NCBI GenBank assembly: GCA_035063885.1
Contig: JAPSFM010000031.1
Coordinates: 1 to 50,414 of the forward strand
Length of the DNA: 50,414 bases
Origin: CAADGY01 sp900696665
GTDB lineage: Bacteria > Acidobacteriota > Terriglobia > Bryobacterales > Bryobacteraceae
Direction of reading: 5' to 3'
Below are positions 24,354-32,422 of the stretch, one piece after another (positions within the stretch are counted from its first letter, which is position 1; every line of letters begins with the position of its first letter). The notes beneath the pieces are model-generated. The model made no database searches. It was not told the DNA's origin and worked only from the letters and a program-made list of their open reading frames with translations. The position numbers and the translations under genes were made by a program.

Positions 24354-25391
24354 TCACATGCCTGGGATGAGAGCGTACAGCAGGTAAGCGGTGCACCAGG
24401 CGATAAAGGCAGACGCCGGGATCGTTAAAATCCACGCCCACACGATTCGTGTGGCAAGAACCCACCGGACAGCCTTTGTGCGATGAATGGATCCGACGCC
24501 TGCAATGGCACCTGCAATCACATGTGTTGTCGAGACAGGAATGCCCAGGTATGTCGGAATCAGGATGGAGATTCCTCCGGCCGTTTCCGCGCAAAATCCG
24601 CTGCGGGGTTTCAGGCGCGTTAGTCGCGAACCCATCGTGTGCACGATGCGCCAGCCTCCCGTCAAAGTGCCTAGCGCGATGGCCGCGTGCGCCGCAAGAA
24701 TCACCCAGAGATGGACCTCGAAATCGCTCTGCAGCCCTCCGGCGACGAGCACGCTGGTGATGATGCCCATTGTCTTTTGCGCATCGTTCGCGCCGTGTGA
24801 ATAACTGAAGATGGCCGCCGAAACCAACTGCAATTTACGGAAATAGACGTCCATCAGTTTTGGGGTCGAATGCCGGAACAGCCAATAAACGAGGATCATC
24901 AGGATGTATGCGAGCGCGAGTCCGAACATCGGCGCCAACACGATAGCGATTAGCGTGAGGCCCCAGCCCGCCGTCCATCCTTGCCAGAGGATGGCTTCGA
25001 ACGATGCGTCGATTCCTTCGAGTTGCGCCGCGCGTGCCATTGCTGCTCCGGCATATCCCCCAATGAGCGCATGGGATGAGCTGGTCGGGAGGCCGAGATA
25101 CCAGGTGATGAGGTCCCAGATAATGGCGCCGCAGAGCCCCGCCAGCACGATGTAAGGCGTTACGTAATCGAGATTCACCACGCCCGCGCCGACTGTTTTA
25201 GCTACGGCCGTACCGGCTCCAACGGCGGCGATGAAATTCCAGAATGCGGCCCAAAGCACTGCCTGAAACGGCGACAAGACCCGCGTAGCAACGATGGTTG
25301 CAACCGAGTTTGCCGCATCATGGAATCCGTTGATGTAATCGAAAATCAGTGCTACCAGAATGACAATGATGACAAGAAGAAGAATAGGCAT
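24354..25391 (-). CDS. pit: PiT-family inorganic phosphate transporter
   Basis: The 345-residue protein is a multi-pass membrane transporter with both PiT signatures: IFDYINGFHDAANSVATIVAT near the N-terminus and SYSHGANDAQKTMG in the second half. It moves metal-phosphate with protons, or phosphate with sodium. The length is usual for the compact bacterial form. No phoU-like partner gene lies beside it. A weak ribosome site precedes ATG 25391. It converges with the VWFA gene, 22 bases away. Confidence 0.92.
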   Translation of the reverse strand: MPILLLVIIVILVALIFDYINGFHDAANSVATIVATRVLSPFQAVLWAAFWNFIAAVGAGTAVAKTVGAGVVNLDYVTPYIVLAGLCGAIIWDLITWYLGLPTSSSHALIGGYAGAAMARAAQLEGIDASFEAILWQGWTAGWGLTLIAIVLAPMFGLALAYILMILVYWLFRHSTPKLMDVYFRKLQLVSAAIFSYSHGANDAQKTMGIITSVLVAGGLQSDFEVHLWVILAAHAAIALGTLTGGWRIVHTMGSRLTRLKPRSGFCAETAGGISILIPTYLGIPVSTTHVIAGAIAGVGSIHRTKAVRWVLATRIVWAWILTIPASAFIAWCTAYLLYALIPGM

Positions 25392-25533
25392 CTTAGGCTT
25401 TGAAAAAGGAGCCGGGTGCGGTTCCAGCCCCCAACAAAAGGACCTTGAACCCGTATTTTACGCGATTGCGGTTGAGGCGCGCTCAGGCAATTTGGACACC
25501 TGGCAATGCTATACTGGGGTGTTTCCACTGCAC

Positions 25534-25610
25534 GGGCCCGTAGCTCAGTTGGTTAGAGCGCTACCTTGACACGGTAGAGGTCTGGCGTTCGAGTCGCCAC
25601 GGGCCCACCA
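25534..25610 (+). tRNA. tRNA-Val (anticodon GAC)
   Basis: The acceptor stem GGGCCCG pairs with CGGGCCC. The D-arm has AGCTCAGTTGGTTAGAGC. The anticodon arm is CTACC-TTGACAC-GGTAG with anticodon GAC, and the T-arm contains GTTCGAGTC. The CCA end is encoded (25608-25610). A good -10 box, TATACT, lies at 25510-25515, but no convincing -35 was found at the right spacing. Confidence 0.97.
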
Positions 25611-25622
25611 CCTGAAGCAATC

Positions 25623-26042
25623 TCACAAGCGCTGTAGCGTCAGCGGGTCCGGCTGTCCGCCGAAGTATTTGCCGAGGGCCAGGGCAAAGACGTCGTTGTC
25701 AGTTGTAACCTCCGAGAACAACGTCATCGAAGAGCGGAATTTCATTGCATCCACGGGCCCGAAGATCTGCTCTACCGGCCGGGATTCGATGCGATTCACC
25801 AGCTCGGTACAGAGCCTGAGCCGCGGTCCGAGCAAGGCATGCTGCAAATAGGCCTGGGCTTCTTGCCGCGAGGAAATGCCATACCGGTTTGCCATCCAGC
25901 TTTGTCCTAAACCCCGCAATTGAGGAAACACAAACCACATCCAGTGTCCTTCTTTGCGCCCACGCGCCAGTTGTGCACAGACGCCGTCGAACACGGGATT
26001 CTGAGCAATTACAAATCGCTCCAACTCAAAGGGATCATGCAT
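25623..26042 (-). CDS. DUF1810-family protein
   Basis: The 139-residue product, starting MHDPFELERFVIAQ, matches the DUF1810 pattern throughout. It contains GRKEGHWMWFVFPQLRGLG, YGISSRQEAQAYL, LGPRLRLCTELV, MKFRSSMTLFSEV and the closing KYFGGQPDPLTLQRL. The family is of unknown function and distantly recalls YbiA/NADAR-like folds. ATG 26042 was chosen because homologous residues begin there. No ribosome site is evident, and further upstream the frame has no family similarity. Confidence 0.85.
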   Translation of the reverse strand: MHDPFELERFVIAQNPVFDGVCAQLARGRKEGHWMWFVFPQLRGLGQSWMANRYGISSRQEAQAYLQHALLGPRLRLCTELVNRIESRPVEQIFGPVDAMKFRSSMTLFSEVTTDNDVFALALGKYFGGQPDPLTLQRL

Positions 26043-26079
26043 ACACAAGACAGTGCCGTACGACGGGAAGAACCCAGCA

Positions 26080-27420
26080 TTATCTTCCCACTTGTGTTGT
26101 ACCCTCAAGTCGGCCGCCCACCGCTTCGATCACGCCGGACCGGTGGATATCGGCCAGACGCATCATTTGCGCCGGCGTGAGCGCCCTGTCGAAGACGGCA
26201 ACGCCGCCGATATAGCCTGCAAAACCGACACTGCGCCCGCTGTGAATCACACGTCCGATCGTAAACGGACCGCCGTCGTCCGGTGTTCCGGGGCTGTACA
26301 AATCATGTTGGAACCAGAACGGGTTTACGCGGAGAGCCAGCAACTCGCGCGAGACCACGTCTGTGAAGCGGCCCCTGGAATCCTTGTGAAGGGTGACGCG
26401 GACCTTGGTGAAATCGAAGGTATGAAGCTCGATGCGGTGCGTCTCCGTAGTCTCGAGAATCCGGCGTTCGCGGAGCTTCGTTTCCGGCGGCGTGTAGAAT
26501 TGATCCGCCGGAAATTCAGGATCCTCGCCAGGCTGCCTGCCGGGCATTTTGCGGAGTTGAGCCTGTAGCCAGCCTTTGGCAGGCCATTGAAAGAAGGGGT
26601 GGCTCGCCGGATTGCCGATCCAGTATTCCTTGGCCTTGCCGTCAAGGTACGCCGTCACCGTGTTCTTCTTGTTGTCGAAGACAAAACCTGCCACAGACCA
26701 CATTTGATCCAGGGTTTCGACTGGTGCTTCAGGCTGCACGGTAGGAATGACATCCGGCGTGACGGCAAGGTTGCGGGCGTACCGGTCCCCAAACGATTTC
26801 GTACCGTTTTCGGAGACGTGCGCGGCCGATGCGCCGTGATTTGCCGCCAGCCCGGCAAAGAGAGCGTATTGGCGTTTGCCGCGTTCAACCCGGCGAGCAG
26901 GTGAGGTGGAATCCCTCAAATCAGTGCCCTCGTGCCAGATTCCTGCGATGGCGTGGTTGCCCGATTCGCGGATAACCCAGGTGGCCAGGGATACGCTCCG
27001 GCCAGGACCTTTGATGTCGAGCCGGGAATCGTGCAGGCGGGCGCGCGGAACGAGCAGCGTGGGACGGAATGTTGTTTCTGATTCGGGCAGAAACCTTACG
27101 GCCTGACCGAAAGGTCCCCGGTTCAGCAATGGGAAATCATTGTAAGTTGCTGGACGTCCTTCGTTCCAATAGTCGCGAACATAGTTCACAGCCTCCAGCG
27201 CAAAGTCGTGCCGGACCCCCGGGGCCTGATGGGCGAGGAAACGCCCGCCACTGGGTTCGCGCAAAACGAAATCCCAGAGAGCAACGAAGCCAGGGATTGC
27301 ACGAACAACCTTTACCCGCCTCGCGTACTCGGAAGCGTCGCGAGCTGAGGTGAAGGGACCCTCCCCGTCCGAGGCATGAGACATCAGACAGACCAGGAAT
27401 GGAAGGAAGCGTAGCAGCAT
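26080..27420 (-). CDS. Exported LamG/concanavalin-like domain protein
   Basis: The 446-residue protein has a signal peptide (MLLRFLPFLVCLMSHAS). Its later part is typical of a LamG-like jelly-roll domain: VETLDQMWSVAGFVFDNKKNTVTAYLDG, and at the end FAGYIGGVAVFDRALTPAQMMRL. These domains bind glycans or act as accessory modules of secreted enzymes. The N-terminal half has no recognised catalytic motif. It lies two bases downstream of the nitrilase-family gene, so the two form an operon and probably act on one extracellular substrate. Confidence 0.72.
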   Translation of the reverse strand: MLLRFLPFLVCLMSHASDGEGPFTSARDASEYARRVKVVRAIPGFVALWDFVLREPSGGRFLAHQAPGVRHDFALEAVNYVRDYWNEGRPATYNDFPLLNRGPFGQAVRFLPESETTFRPTLLVPRARLHDSRLDIKGPGRSVSLATWVIRESGNHAIAGIWHEGTDLRDSTSPARRVERGKRQYALFAGLAANHGASAAHVSENGTKSFGDRYARNLAVTPDVIPTVQPEAPVETLDQMWSVAGFVFDNKKNTVTAYLDGKAKEYWIGNPASHPFFQWPAKGWLQAQLRKMPGRQPGEDPEFPADQFYTPPETKLRERRILETTETHRIELHTFDFTKVRVTLHKDSRGRFTDVVSRELLALRVNPFWFQHDLYSPGTPDDGGPFTIGRVIHSGRSVGFAGYIGGVAVFDRALTPAQMMRLADIHRSGVIEAVGGRLEGTTQVGR

Positions 27421-27422
27421 AC

Positions 27423-28793
27423 CTACTGGAAAGTGGTTTCCGGCTGGATCAGCGGGACGTGCCGCGGCAGCTTTGAGCGGAAATCGCCGAGGCTGCGCCA
27501 GCGGGTCTGCTCGTTAAGGTCTACTTCGGCGACCACGACGGTTCCCCAGTCTTTGGCAATCGCGGGAGTGGCTCCGGAATGGTCCCAGACGGCAGAGAAC
27601 ATCCAGTTCGAAGACACGTCCTCGTAGGTGCTGCTGACGAGGTATACGTGATTATCCGCGGCTCTGGCTCGCGCTACATCGGGATTGCCGCCCCAGATGG
27701 GCCAGGCGATGACTTCGGCGCCTCTCTTGGTCAACTCGCGTGCGACTTCCGGAAAAAAGCCGTCATAGCAAATCATCATCCCGACTTTGCCGAACCGCGT
27801 CTGGAACACGGGATAGTCCAATCCGGGCGCTACGCCCAGTTCCGCTTCTGCATCGGGCAGAGTCGTCTTCCGGTACTTGCCGATCACCTTCCCCTCGGGA
27901 GAAATCAGGACCGCCACGTTGTACACCAGGTGATCAACTCTTTCGTATAGACCCACGACGATATGCAGATTGTTTTCGCGGGCGAGCTGGCCGAAATAAT
28001 CGGTCGATGGCCCTGGCACCGGTTCGGCGGCTTCATCGGGGCGTAAACCCGTGCGGAAGTAAGTGATCGTTTCGCCGAGGACTACCAGGTCGGCCTTCTG
28101 CCTGCCGGCTTCCCGGATGAGCGGCGCATAAGCTTTGCGGTTTCCGTCCGGCGTTTTTCCTCCAGGCTGCAGGTGGATGGCTGCAAGACGCACTTTGCGC
28201 GGTTGTGGAGTATCCACTTCGCGAAACGTCGCGCCGCTCCACTCGACGCGCGCGTTTCGCGCCCACCGTAGATGCAGTTGCACAATCGCCGCTTTGGCGG
28301 CGGCGGGAGCCCGATACGTGCCGGAGACCCTGGTCCAGCCCTCCGAATCCCGCTGTTCATCGCGCGGATATTCGCGTGGAGCTATCGGGGTAAAGCGTTT
28401 CAGGTAGCCTTCCACCAGCGGGCGATCGTCGAGCACCCCTTTGCCGCTGGCATCCGTCCAGTGTATCGTCACGACACCGTTCTGCTGCGGCCATTCGACG
28501 TCGGAGATACGCCGGAACACCGCGAATTCGTAGAATTTGCCACCTGTGACCGGATAAGTGTGCGACCAGAAGCCGTCCAGACCTTCCCTCGCATCCGCTT
28601 CAATAATCATCGCTCCGGCGCCTTCGCGCCCTCCTCTGGCGTTGTAAGAAAAGCGAGGCTCAATCTGTTTGCGGGGCGCGCCGGTGATCCATCCCGCGGG
28701 CGCATCGGTATTCGATGCGGCAGACGGCATCCCGCCGCCTAAGATGTTGCACGCCGCCAGGAAGACTGCCGCGGCAATTCGGTACTTAGGCAT
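27423..28793 (-). CDS. Carbon-nitrogen hydrolase (nitrilase superfamily), putative lipoprotein
   Basis: The 456-residue protein starts with a likely lipobox (FLAAC at residues 12-16), implying anchoring to a membrane. Residues about 40-200 look like a beta-sandwich of the carbohydrate-binding type. A nitrilase domain follows with the complete catalytic triad: Glu in LVVLGETIT, Lys in KYRKTTLPD and Cys in MMICYDGFFPE. Amidase activity is the best general prediction, and the substrate is not known. It is the first gene of a two-gene unit with the LamG-like gene. Confidence 0.83.
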   Translation of the reverse strand: MPKYRIAAAVFLAACNILGGGMPSAASNTDAPAGWITGAPRKQIEPRFSYNARGGREGAGAMIIEADAREGLDGFWSHTYPVTGGKFYEFAVFRRISDVEWPQQNGVVTIHWTDASGKGVLDDRPLVEGYLKRFTPIAPREYPRDEQRDSEGWTRVSGTYRAPAAAKAAIVQLHLRWARNARVEWSGATFREVDTPQPRKVRLAAIHLQPGGKTPDGNRKAYAPLIREAGRQKADLVVLGETITYFRTGLRPDEAAEPVPGPSTDYFGQLARENNLHIVVGLYERVDHLVYNVAVLISPEGKVIGKYRKTTLPDAEAELGVAPGLDYPVFQTRFGKVGMMICYDGFFPEVARELTKRGAEVIAWPIWGGNPDVARARAADNHVYLVSSTYEDVSSNWMFSAVWDHSGATPAIAKDWGTVVVAEVDLNEQTRWRSLGDFRSKLPRHVPLIQPETTFQ

Positions 28794-28835
28794 CAGCTAT
28801 CACAGTAACAGTTAAATAGATTGCGCCGCGCCGCG

Positions 28836-28844
28836 GTGCTAAGA
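28836..28844 (+). promoter_or_regulatory. Extended -10 element, predicted leaderless start
   Basis: TGC-TAAGAT is an extended -10 box. It ends nine bases before GTG 28854, which puts the expected transcription start at or next to the start codon. No ribosome site exists upstream. No clear -35 was found, as is common with extended -10 promoters. Confidence 0.4.
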
Positions 28845-28853
28845 TTGTCCCCA

Positions 28854-29678
28854 GTGCCGATTGACGTTGGGCAGGAGCGGCAATTTTACGACGGGTGGTA
28901 TGCGCAGTTTCAAACTGCCTCTGACGATGCTCTCCTCTGCAATCTCGAGACATTCCGCAGGGATATCTCAGACCCCCGATCTCCAGGCTTTGAACGGCGC
29001 CTGCTGCATCAGACGGCCCTCGAGCACCTGCTGGCATTCCCCATCAGCGGGTGCAACGTCCTCGATTATTGCTGCGGGACGGGCGATTGGGGCCTGATGC
29101 TGGGCTGTCTCGGCGCCAACGTTACTCTTCTCGATCTTTCTCCGGTCGCTATACAAGTGGCGCTGCGAAGAGCGAAACTGAGCGGGGTGGAAGGGCGAGT
29201 CCGCGGGGTTGCCGCCGATGCGAGTAACCTGGCATGCTTTCGGGACAGCGAATTCGATCTCATCTTCGGCAGCGCGGCAGTACACCACACCGTCAAGTAC
29301 CCGGGAGCAGTGGAAGAACTCGTGCGCGTGCTGCGGCCCGGGGGCAGACTGATTCTGGCTGAGACCTACGGCAACAACCGGTTGTTGAACTTCGTGCGCC
29401 GTTTACGGTGGCGCATTTCCGGGCTGGCGGACGATGCCGGGGAGGATGTGCTCCTTTCCGACAGCGATCTTGCGCGGCTGCTTCAACACTTTCGCACCAG
29501 TCGAGTTATGCCTTTGAACTTCCTGGCGATGACAAAACGCCTCTTCCGGGGCAGATTCGCAAATCCGGTTGTACTCCAGACCTTACGGTCTCTGGAAGCG
29601 GCTGACCGCACGCTGTTGAGAATCTGTCCTCCGCTCAGACGCTATTGTGGCGAGGTGGTTGTCGTAGCGGAAAAGTAA
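28854..29678 (+). CDS. Class I SAM-dependent methyltransferase
   Basis: The 274-residue protein has a SAM-binding core: VLDYCCGTGDWGLMLG (motif I), TLLDLSPVAIQVAL, FDLIFGSAAVHHT and VLRPGGRLILAE. This is the methyltransferase-11/UbiE-like group, which methylates small molecules, quinones or lipids. The substrate cannot be assigned. GTG 28854 (MPIDVGQERQFYDGWYA) is preferred to TTG 28821 because a -10 box sits just ahead of it. It is divergent from the nitrilase gene and convergent with the sigma-54 activator gene. Confidence 0.78.
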   Translation: MPIDVGQERQFYDGWYAQFQTASDDALLCNLETFRRDISDPRSPGFERRLLHQTALEHLLAFPISGCNVLDYCCGTGDWGLMLGCLGANVTLLDLSPVAIQVALRRAKLSGVEGRVRGVAADASNLACFRDSEFDLIFGSAAVHHTVKYPGAVEELVRVLRPGGRLILAETYGNNRLLNFVRRLRWRISGLADDAGEDVLLSDSDLARLLQHFRTSRVMPLNFLAMTKRLFRGRFANPVVLQTLRSLEAADRTLLRICPPLRRYCGEVVVVAEK

Positions 29679-29698
29679 CCCTGCGGCGGGCAGCGTGT

Positions 29699-31042
29699 CT
29701 ATCGCAGGTTGAACTTCTTCATCTTGTAGCGGAGCGTGTCCCGCGTGATCCGCAACAGGCGTGCGGCCTGCGTCTGGTTTCCGCCGGTCTTCTCAAGTGC
29801 CCTTGACAGTAGCTGCTTCTCGTTATCTTCGAGCGACAGGCCTTCTTCCGGGATCTCCAGCGGTTGTGTGGCGAACGCCGGCTGGCGGGGGATGTTGTGT
29901 GCGATGGATAGCGGCAAGCTGGCCGCCGTGATTTGTGAGGTCTCCTCGAGGATCATTGCCCGCTCGATGGCATTTCGAAGCTCTCGTACGTTGCCAGGCC
30001 AGTCGTGAGCCAGAAGTTGCCGTGCCGTTTCCGCCGTGACGCCTTCGATCTGCCGCTTGAATTTGCGGTTATAGTGCTCGATGAAAAACCGCACCATGGG
30101 TAGAATGTCGTCCGGTCTTTCACGAAGCGGTGGAATCGTGATGTGTATGACATTCAGCCGGAAAAACAAGTCCTGGCGGAATGCGCCCTCTTTCACTGCT
30201 TCACGCAGATTCTTGTTCGTGGCGGCCACGACGCGCAGGTCCAGCTTGATATCCTTCAATCCGCCCAGGCGGCGGAAAATCTGATCTTCCAGCACCCGCA
30301 GCAGTTTCGCCTGCAGCATGAGAGGGATTTCGCCGATTTCATCCAGAAACAGCGTACCCTTGTCGGCGAGTTCGAAGATGCCTCTTTTCTGCGACTTGGC
30401 GTCGGTGAACGCACCTTTCTCGTAGCCAAACAGCTCGCTCTCCAGAAGGGTCTCCGGGATGGCGGCACAGTTGATGGCTATGAACGGCTCAGCTTGCCGT
30501 AAGCTCTGATAATGCAGCGTCTTGGCAATGAGGTCCTTGCCGGTTCCGTTCTCCCCCTCGATAAGAATCGTGGTCGCCTCGCTGGCGGCTACGCGGCGCA
30601 CAAAGTGCATGACATCCCGCATGCCGGCTGATTCGGCGATGATCTCGCGCTTCTGAGGCGCAACCTCTTCGGTAATATCCTTGATCGTGGCAACCGCACC
30701 GTCGACGTTGCCGTTTTCATCGAGCAATTGACTGGTGCGGATCAGGGCGAGCCGTTCGCGTCCGTTGTCGGTATGAAGCCTGACCGTACTTTGCGCGCCA
30801 TTCTGGGTCTGGTTCAATCCCACGAGCATGCCGCAGCCGGGCTCACACACCGCGCAGCGGAATACCTCGTTGCAATGGCGGCCCACCATCTCTTCCGCCG
30901 TCATGCCAAATAAGCGTTCCGCCGCTTGATTCACGCCGGAAATCGTCAGGTTGGTGTCATAAAGCACGAGAGCGTCGGAGAGTTGGTCGAAGACGGCTCC
31001 GAGCACATTGGCCCGCTGCCATCTCTCCATTAGTTTAGGCAT
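29699..31042 (-). CDS. PAS-domain sigma-54-dependent transcriptional activator
   Basis: The 447-residue regulator has an N-terminal PAS domain (about residues 10-125), an AAA+ domain and a Fis-type DNA-binding helix-turn-helix. Walker A is GENGTGKD (163-170) and Walker B is LFLDEIGE (231-238). The sigma-54 contact loop reads GAFTDA (210-215) instead of the standard GAFTGA. The PAS domain contains four clustered cysteines (C57, C63, C66, C70), suitable for binding a metal, iron-sulfur cluster or haem. The C-terminus, NQTQAARLLRITRDTLRYKMKKF, is the DNA-binding helix pair. It is divergent from the cytochrome operon, which it probably activates. Confidence 0.92.
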   Translation of the reverse strand: MPKLMERWQRANVLGAVFDQLSDALVLYDTNLTISGVNQAAERLFGMTAEEMVGRHCNEVFRCAVCEPGCGMLVGLNQTQNGAQSTVRLHTDNGRERLALIRTSQLLDENGNVDGAVATIKDITEEVAPQKREIIAESAGMRDVMHFVRRVAASEATTILIEGENGTGKDLIAKTLHYQSLRQAEPFIAINCAAIPETLLESELFGYEKGAFTDAKSQKRGIFELADKGTLFLDEIGEIPLMLQAKLLRVLEDQIFRRLGGLKDIKLDLRVVAATNKNLREAVKEGAFRQDLFFRLNVIHITIPPLRERPDDILPMVRFFIEHYNRKFKRQIEGVTAETARQLLAHDWPGNVRELRNAIERAMILEETSQITAASLPLSIAHNIPRQPAFATQPLEIPEEGLSLEDNEKQLLSRALEKTGGNQTQAARLLRITRDTLRYKMKKFNLR

Positions 31043-31146
31043 CAGGTCGTTAGGCCTTTTAAGTCCAGTATATCAGTTCACATGCGGGGAAAGTGCCAGA
31101 TCTGCGCCATTTAGCCCACTAACGCTCAATGCCCGTCGCGGCGGTT

Positions 31147-31160
31147 GGGGCAATTGGCCC
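31147..31160. promoter_or_regulatory. Imperfect palindrome, candidate activator site
   Basis: GGGGCAATTGGCCC is a 14-bp inverted repeat with one mismatched pair. It lies about 85 bp upstream of the sigma-54 promoter, a normal distance for an enhancer site bound by the divergent activator. No second copy was identified. Confidence 0.3.
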
Positions 31161-31244
31161 GCGAAACCGGCGCTGACCTGTGCGGACTGCCAGTTTCAGC
31201 TCAAAATCCTCTCCAACTTATTGAATTTACGTGGTATCGCTTGT

Positions 31245-31260
31245 TGGCTACGTGATTGCA
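31245..31260 (+). promoter_or_regulatory. Sigma-54 (-24/-12) promoter of the cytochrome genes
   Basis: TGGCTACGTGATTGCA matches the sigma-54 consensus TGGCACR-N4-TTGCA. The invariant GG and GC have exactly the required 10-base spacing. Transcription should begin near 31271, just ahead of the GGAGAG ribosome site and ATG 31283. The divergent gene encodes a sigma-54 activator, which makes chance agreement unlikely. Confidence 0.82.
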
Positions 31261-31282
31261 TCACAAGCGATCGGAGAGCTAC

Positions 31283-31492
31283 ATGAAAGCATTTAGATTC
31301 ATCATTCCAGCACTCATATTTGTATTTGGGCTCGCACTCTTTACGCCGGGCACTTACGGAAAGCCGGAGGACTCGAAGAAAACGGGGGAGAAATGCGTAA
31401 CGTGCCATCCCCCGGGAAAGATGAAGGAGTTGACGGAAGCGGGCAAGTACTACAAGGAGAAGCGGACGCTCGACGGGTACAAGAAAAAATAG
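31283..31492 (+). CDS. Small exported monohaem cytochrome c
   Basis: The 69-residue product has a signal peptide ending near GTYG, and one CxxCH haem site, KCVTCH, at about residue 40. A short lysine-rich tail follows, containing KMKELTEAGKYYKEK. Methionine in PPGKMKEL could be the distal ligand. ATG 31283 is preceded by GGAGAG. It is the first gene after the sigma-54 promoter and is well placed to shuttle electrons for the multihaem proteins encoded downstream. Confidence 0.85.
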   Translation: MKAFRFIIPALIFVFGLALFTPGTYGKPEDSKKTGEKCVTCHPPGKMKELTEAGKYYKEKRTLDGYKKK

Positions 31493-31522
31493 CAGTTGGC
31501 CTGACAGGGCCTGGGAAGCAGT

Positions 31523-31945
31523 ATGGAAACCGTTCAACTAGCCATCACCGATGTCCCGTACGCGAACGCGCTGCGAGAGATCCTGGTGCGGAACGGCGCA
31601 TTTGAGGTGCTTTGCGTCGACCGTCCGGATTCCGTCCTCGGTGGGGTGTTGGTGTTGGATGCGGACCACCTTGATCTGCTTCCGGCGCCCCTGGCAAATC
31701 CGGAACGCGTTGTGTTGATTGCCCGAAATGATCCTACATTGCTGACTAGGGCCTGGGAGGCAGGGGTGAACTCGGTCGTTTTCGAGAAAGACCCGCTGAA
31801 TACAGTGGTCCTTGCAATTATGTCCGCACGGCTGAGGCTTCCGAGGTCGGAACGTCTGACGGGCGGAGGTCTGGAGATGTTGAAGGACAGTGAAATAGAA
31901 GAGAAGCAGACCGGCGATTCGCCACCCGGAAAAGGTAACCTGTAA
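31523..31945 (+). CDS. Receiver-like (pseudo-receiver) protein of unknown function
   Basis: The 140-residue protein has the alternating strand-helix order of a CheY-like receiver: VQLAITD, YANALREILV, VLVLDADHL, ERVVLIARND and LLTRAWEAGVNSVVFEKDPL. An aspartate falls near the phosphorylation position in LVLDAD. However, the invariant lysine-proline after strand 5 is replaced (EKDP), and the N-terminal acidic pair is missing. It has no output domain. It probably acts as a protein-protein switch or a degenerate regulator inside the cytochrome operon. The family is not certain. Confidence 0.55.
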   Translation: METVQLAITDVPYANALREILVRNGAFEVLCVDRPDSVLGGVLVLDADHLDLLPAPLANPERVVLIARNDPTLLTRAWEAGVNSVVFEKDPLNTVVLAIMSARLRLPRSERLTGGGLEMLKDSEIEEKQTGDSPPGKGNL

Positions 31946-32073
31946 CTCCGAAATACCACCTGTGCAAGAGCAGGAGCTCCGTTCCGGGTGAGTAATGATA
32001 GCCAAGGGCTCCAGCGATGCAAGGTGCAGGGTTGGTGCTGGATGGTGGAACCGTAGTGGCCTTTGCAGGCTAG
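31946..32073 (+). ncRNA. Candidate structured intercistronic RNA
   Basis: About 130 bases between two cytochrome-operon genes can fold into a branched element. GTTCC (31981-31985) pairs with GGAAC (32047-32051). Inside it are AGCC-AAG-GGCT (32000-32010) and CCAGC (32011-32015) with GCTGG (32037-32041). The ribosome site AAAGGAG of the next gene follows at 32074. No known riboswitch family is recognised, so this is only a structural candidate. Confidence 0.35.
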
Positions 32074-32086
32074 AAAGGAGATGGCA

Positions 32087-32371
32087 GTGAATCTTATACC
32101 ATACGTTGTTCTATGGGCCGTGATGGCGAGTGGAGTCATTGCACTTTTGGTGTGGCGCAAACTCGTCTCGAGCAAAGAAGATGACGTGTTGCATGTGCTG
32201 GAAGGAGAGAGCGCGGCCATTCCCGCACAGCAGGAAATAGCCAGGAAACTGAGCACCATTGACCGGTGGGGGAAGGTGCTCACCGCTATCACTTTCGCTT
32301 ATGGGGTAGCGCTGGCTGCTGCATATGTGTACCAGGTTTGGGAACGGTCCAACCAAATTGTAATAAGATAG
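32087..32371 (+). CDS. Small membrane protein with two helices, cytochrome-operon member
   Basis: The 94-residue product has two membrane segments, near residues 5-22 (IPYVVLWAVMASGVIALLVW) and about 65-85 (VLTAITFAYGVALAAAYVYQVW). A charged middle region lies between them. I prefer GTG 32087 over ATG 32081 because the strong AAAGGAG directly abuts the ATG but is six bases from the GTG. No cysteine or haem motif is present. It may help anchor or assemble the cytochrome complex encoded next; no family is recognised. Confidence 0.65.
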   Translation: MNLIPYVVLWAVMASGVIALLVWRKLVSSKEDDVLHVLEGESAAIPAQQEIARKLSTIDRWGKVLTAITFAYGVALAAAYVYQVWERSNQIVIR

Positions 32372-32422
32372 GCGCCGAAGTAGCCTTCCCATGCCCCGGC
32401 CGGGCCGGGCGGACGAGAATCG

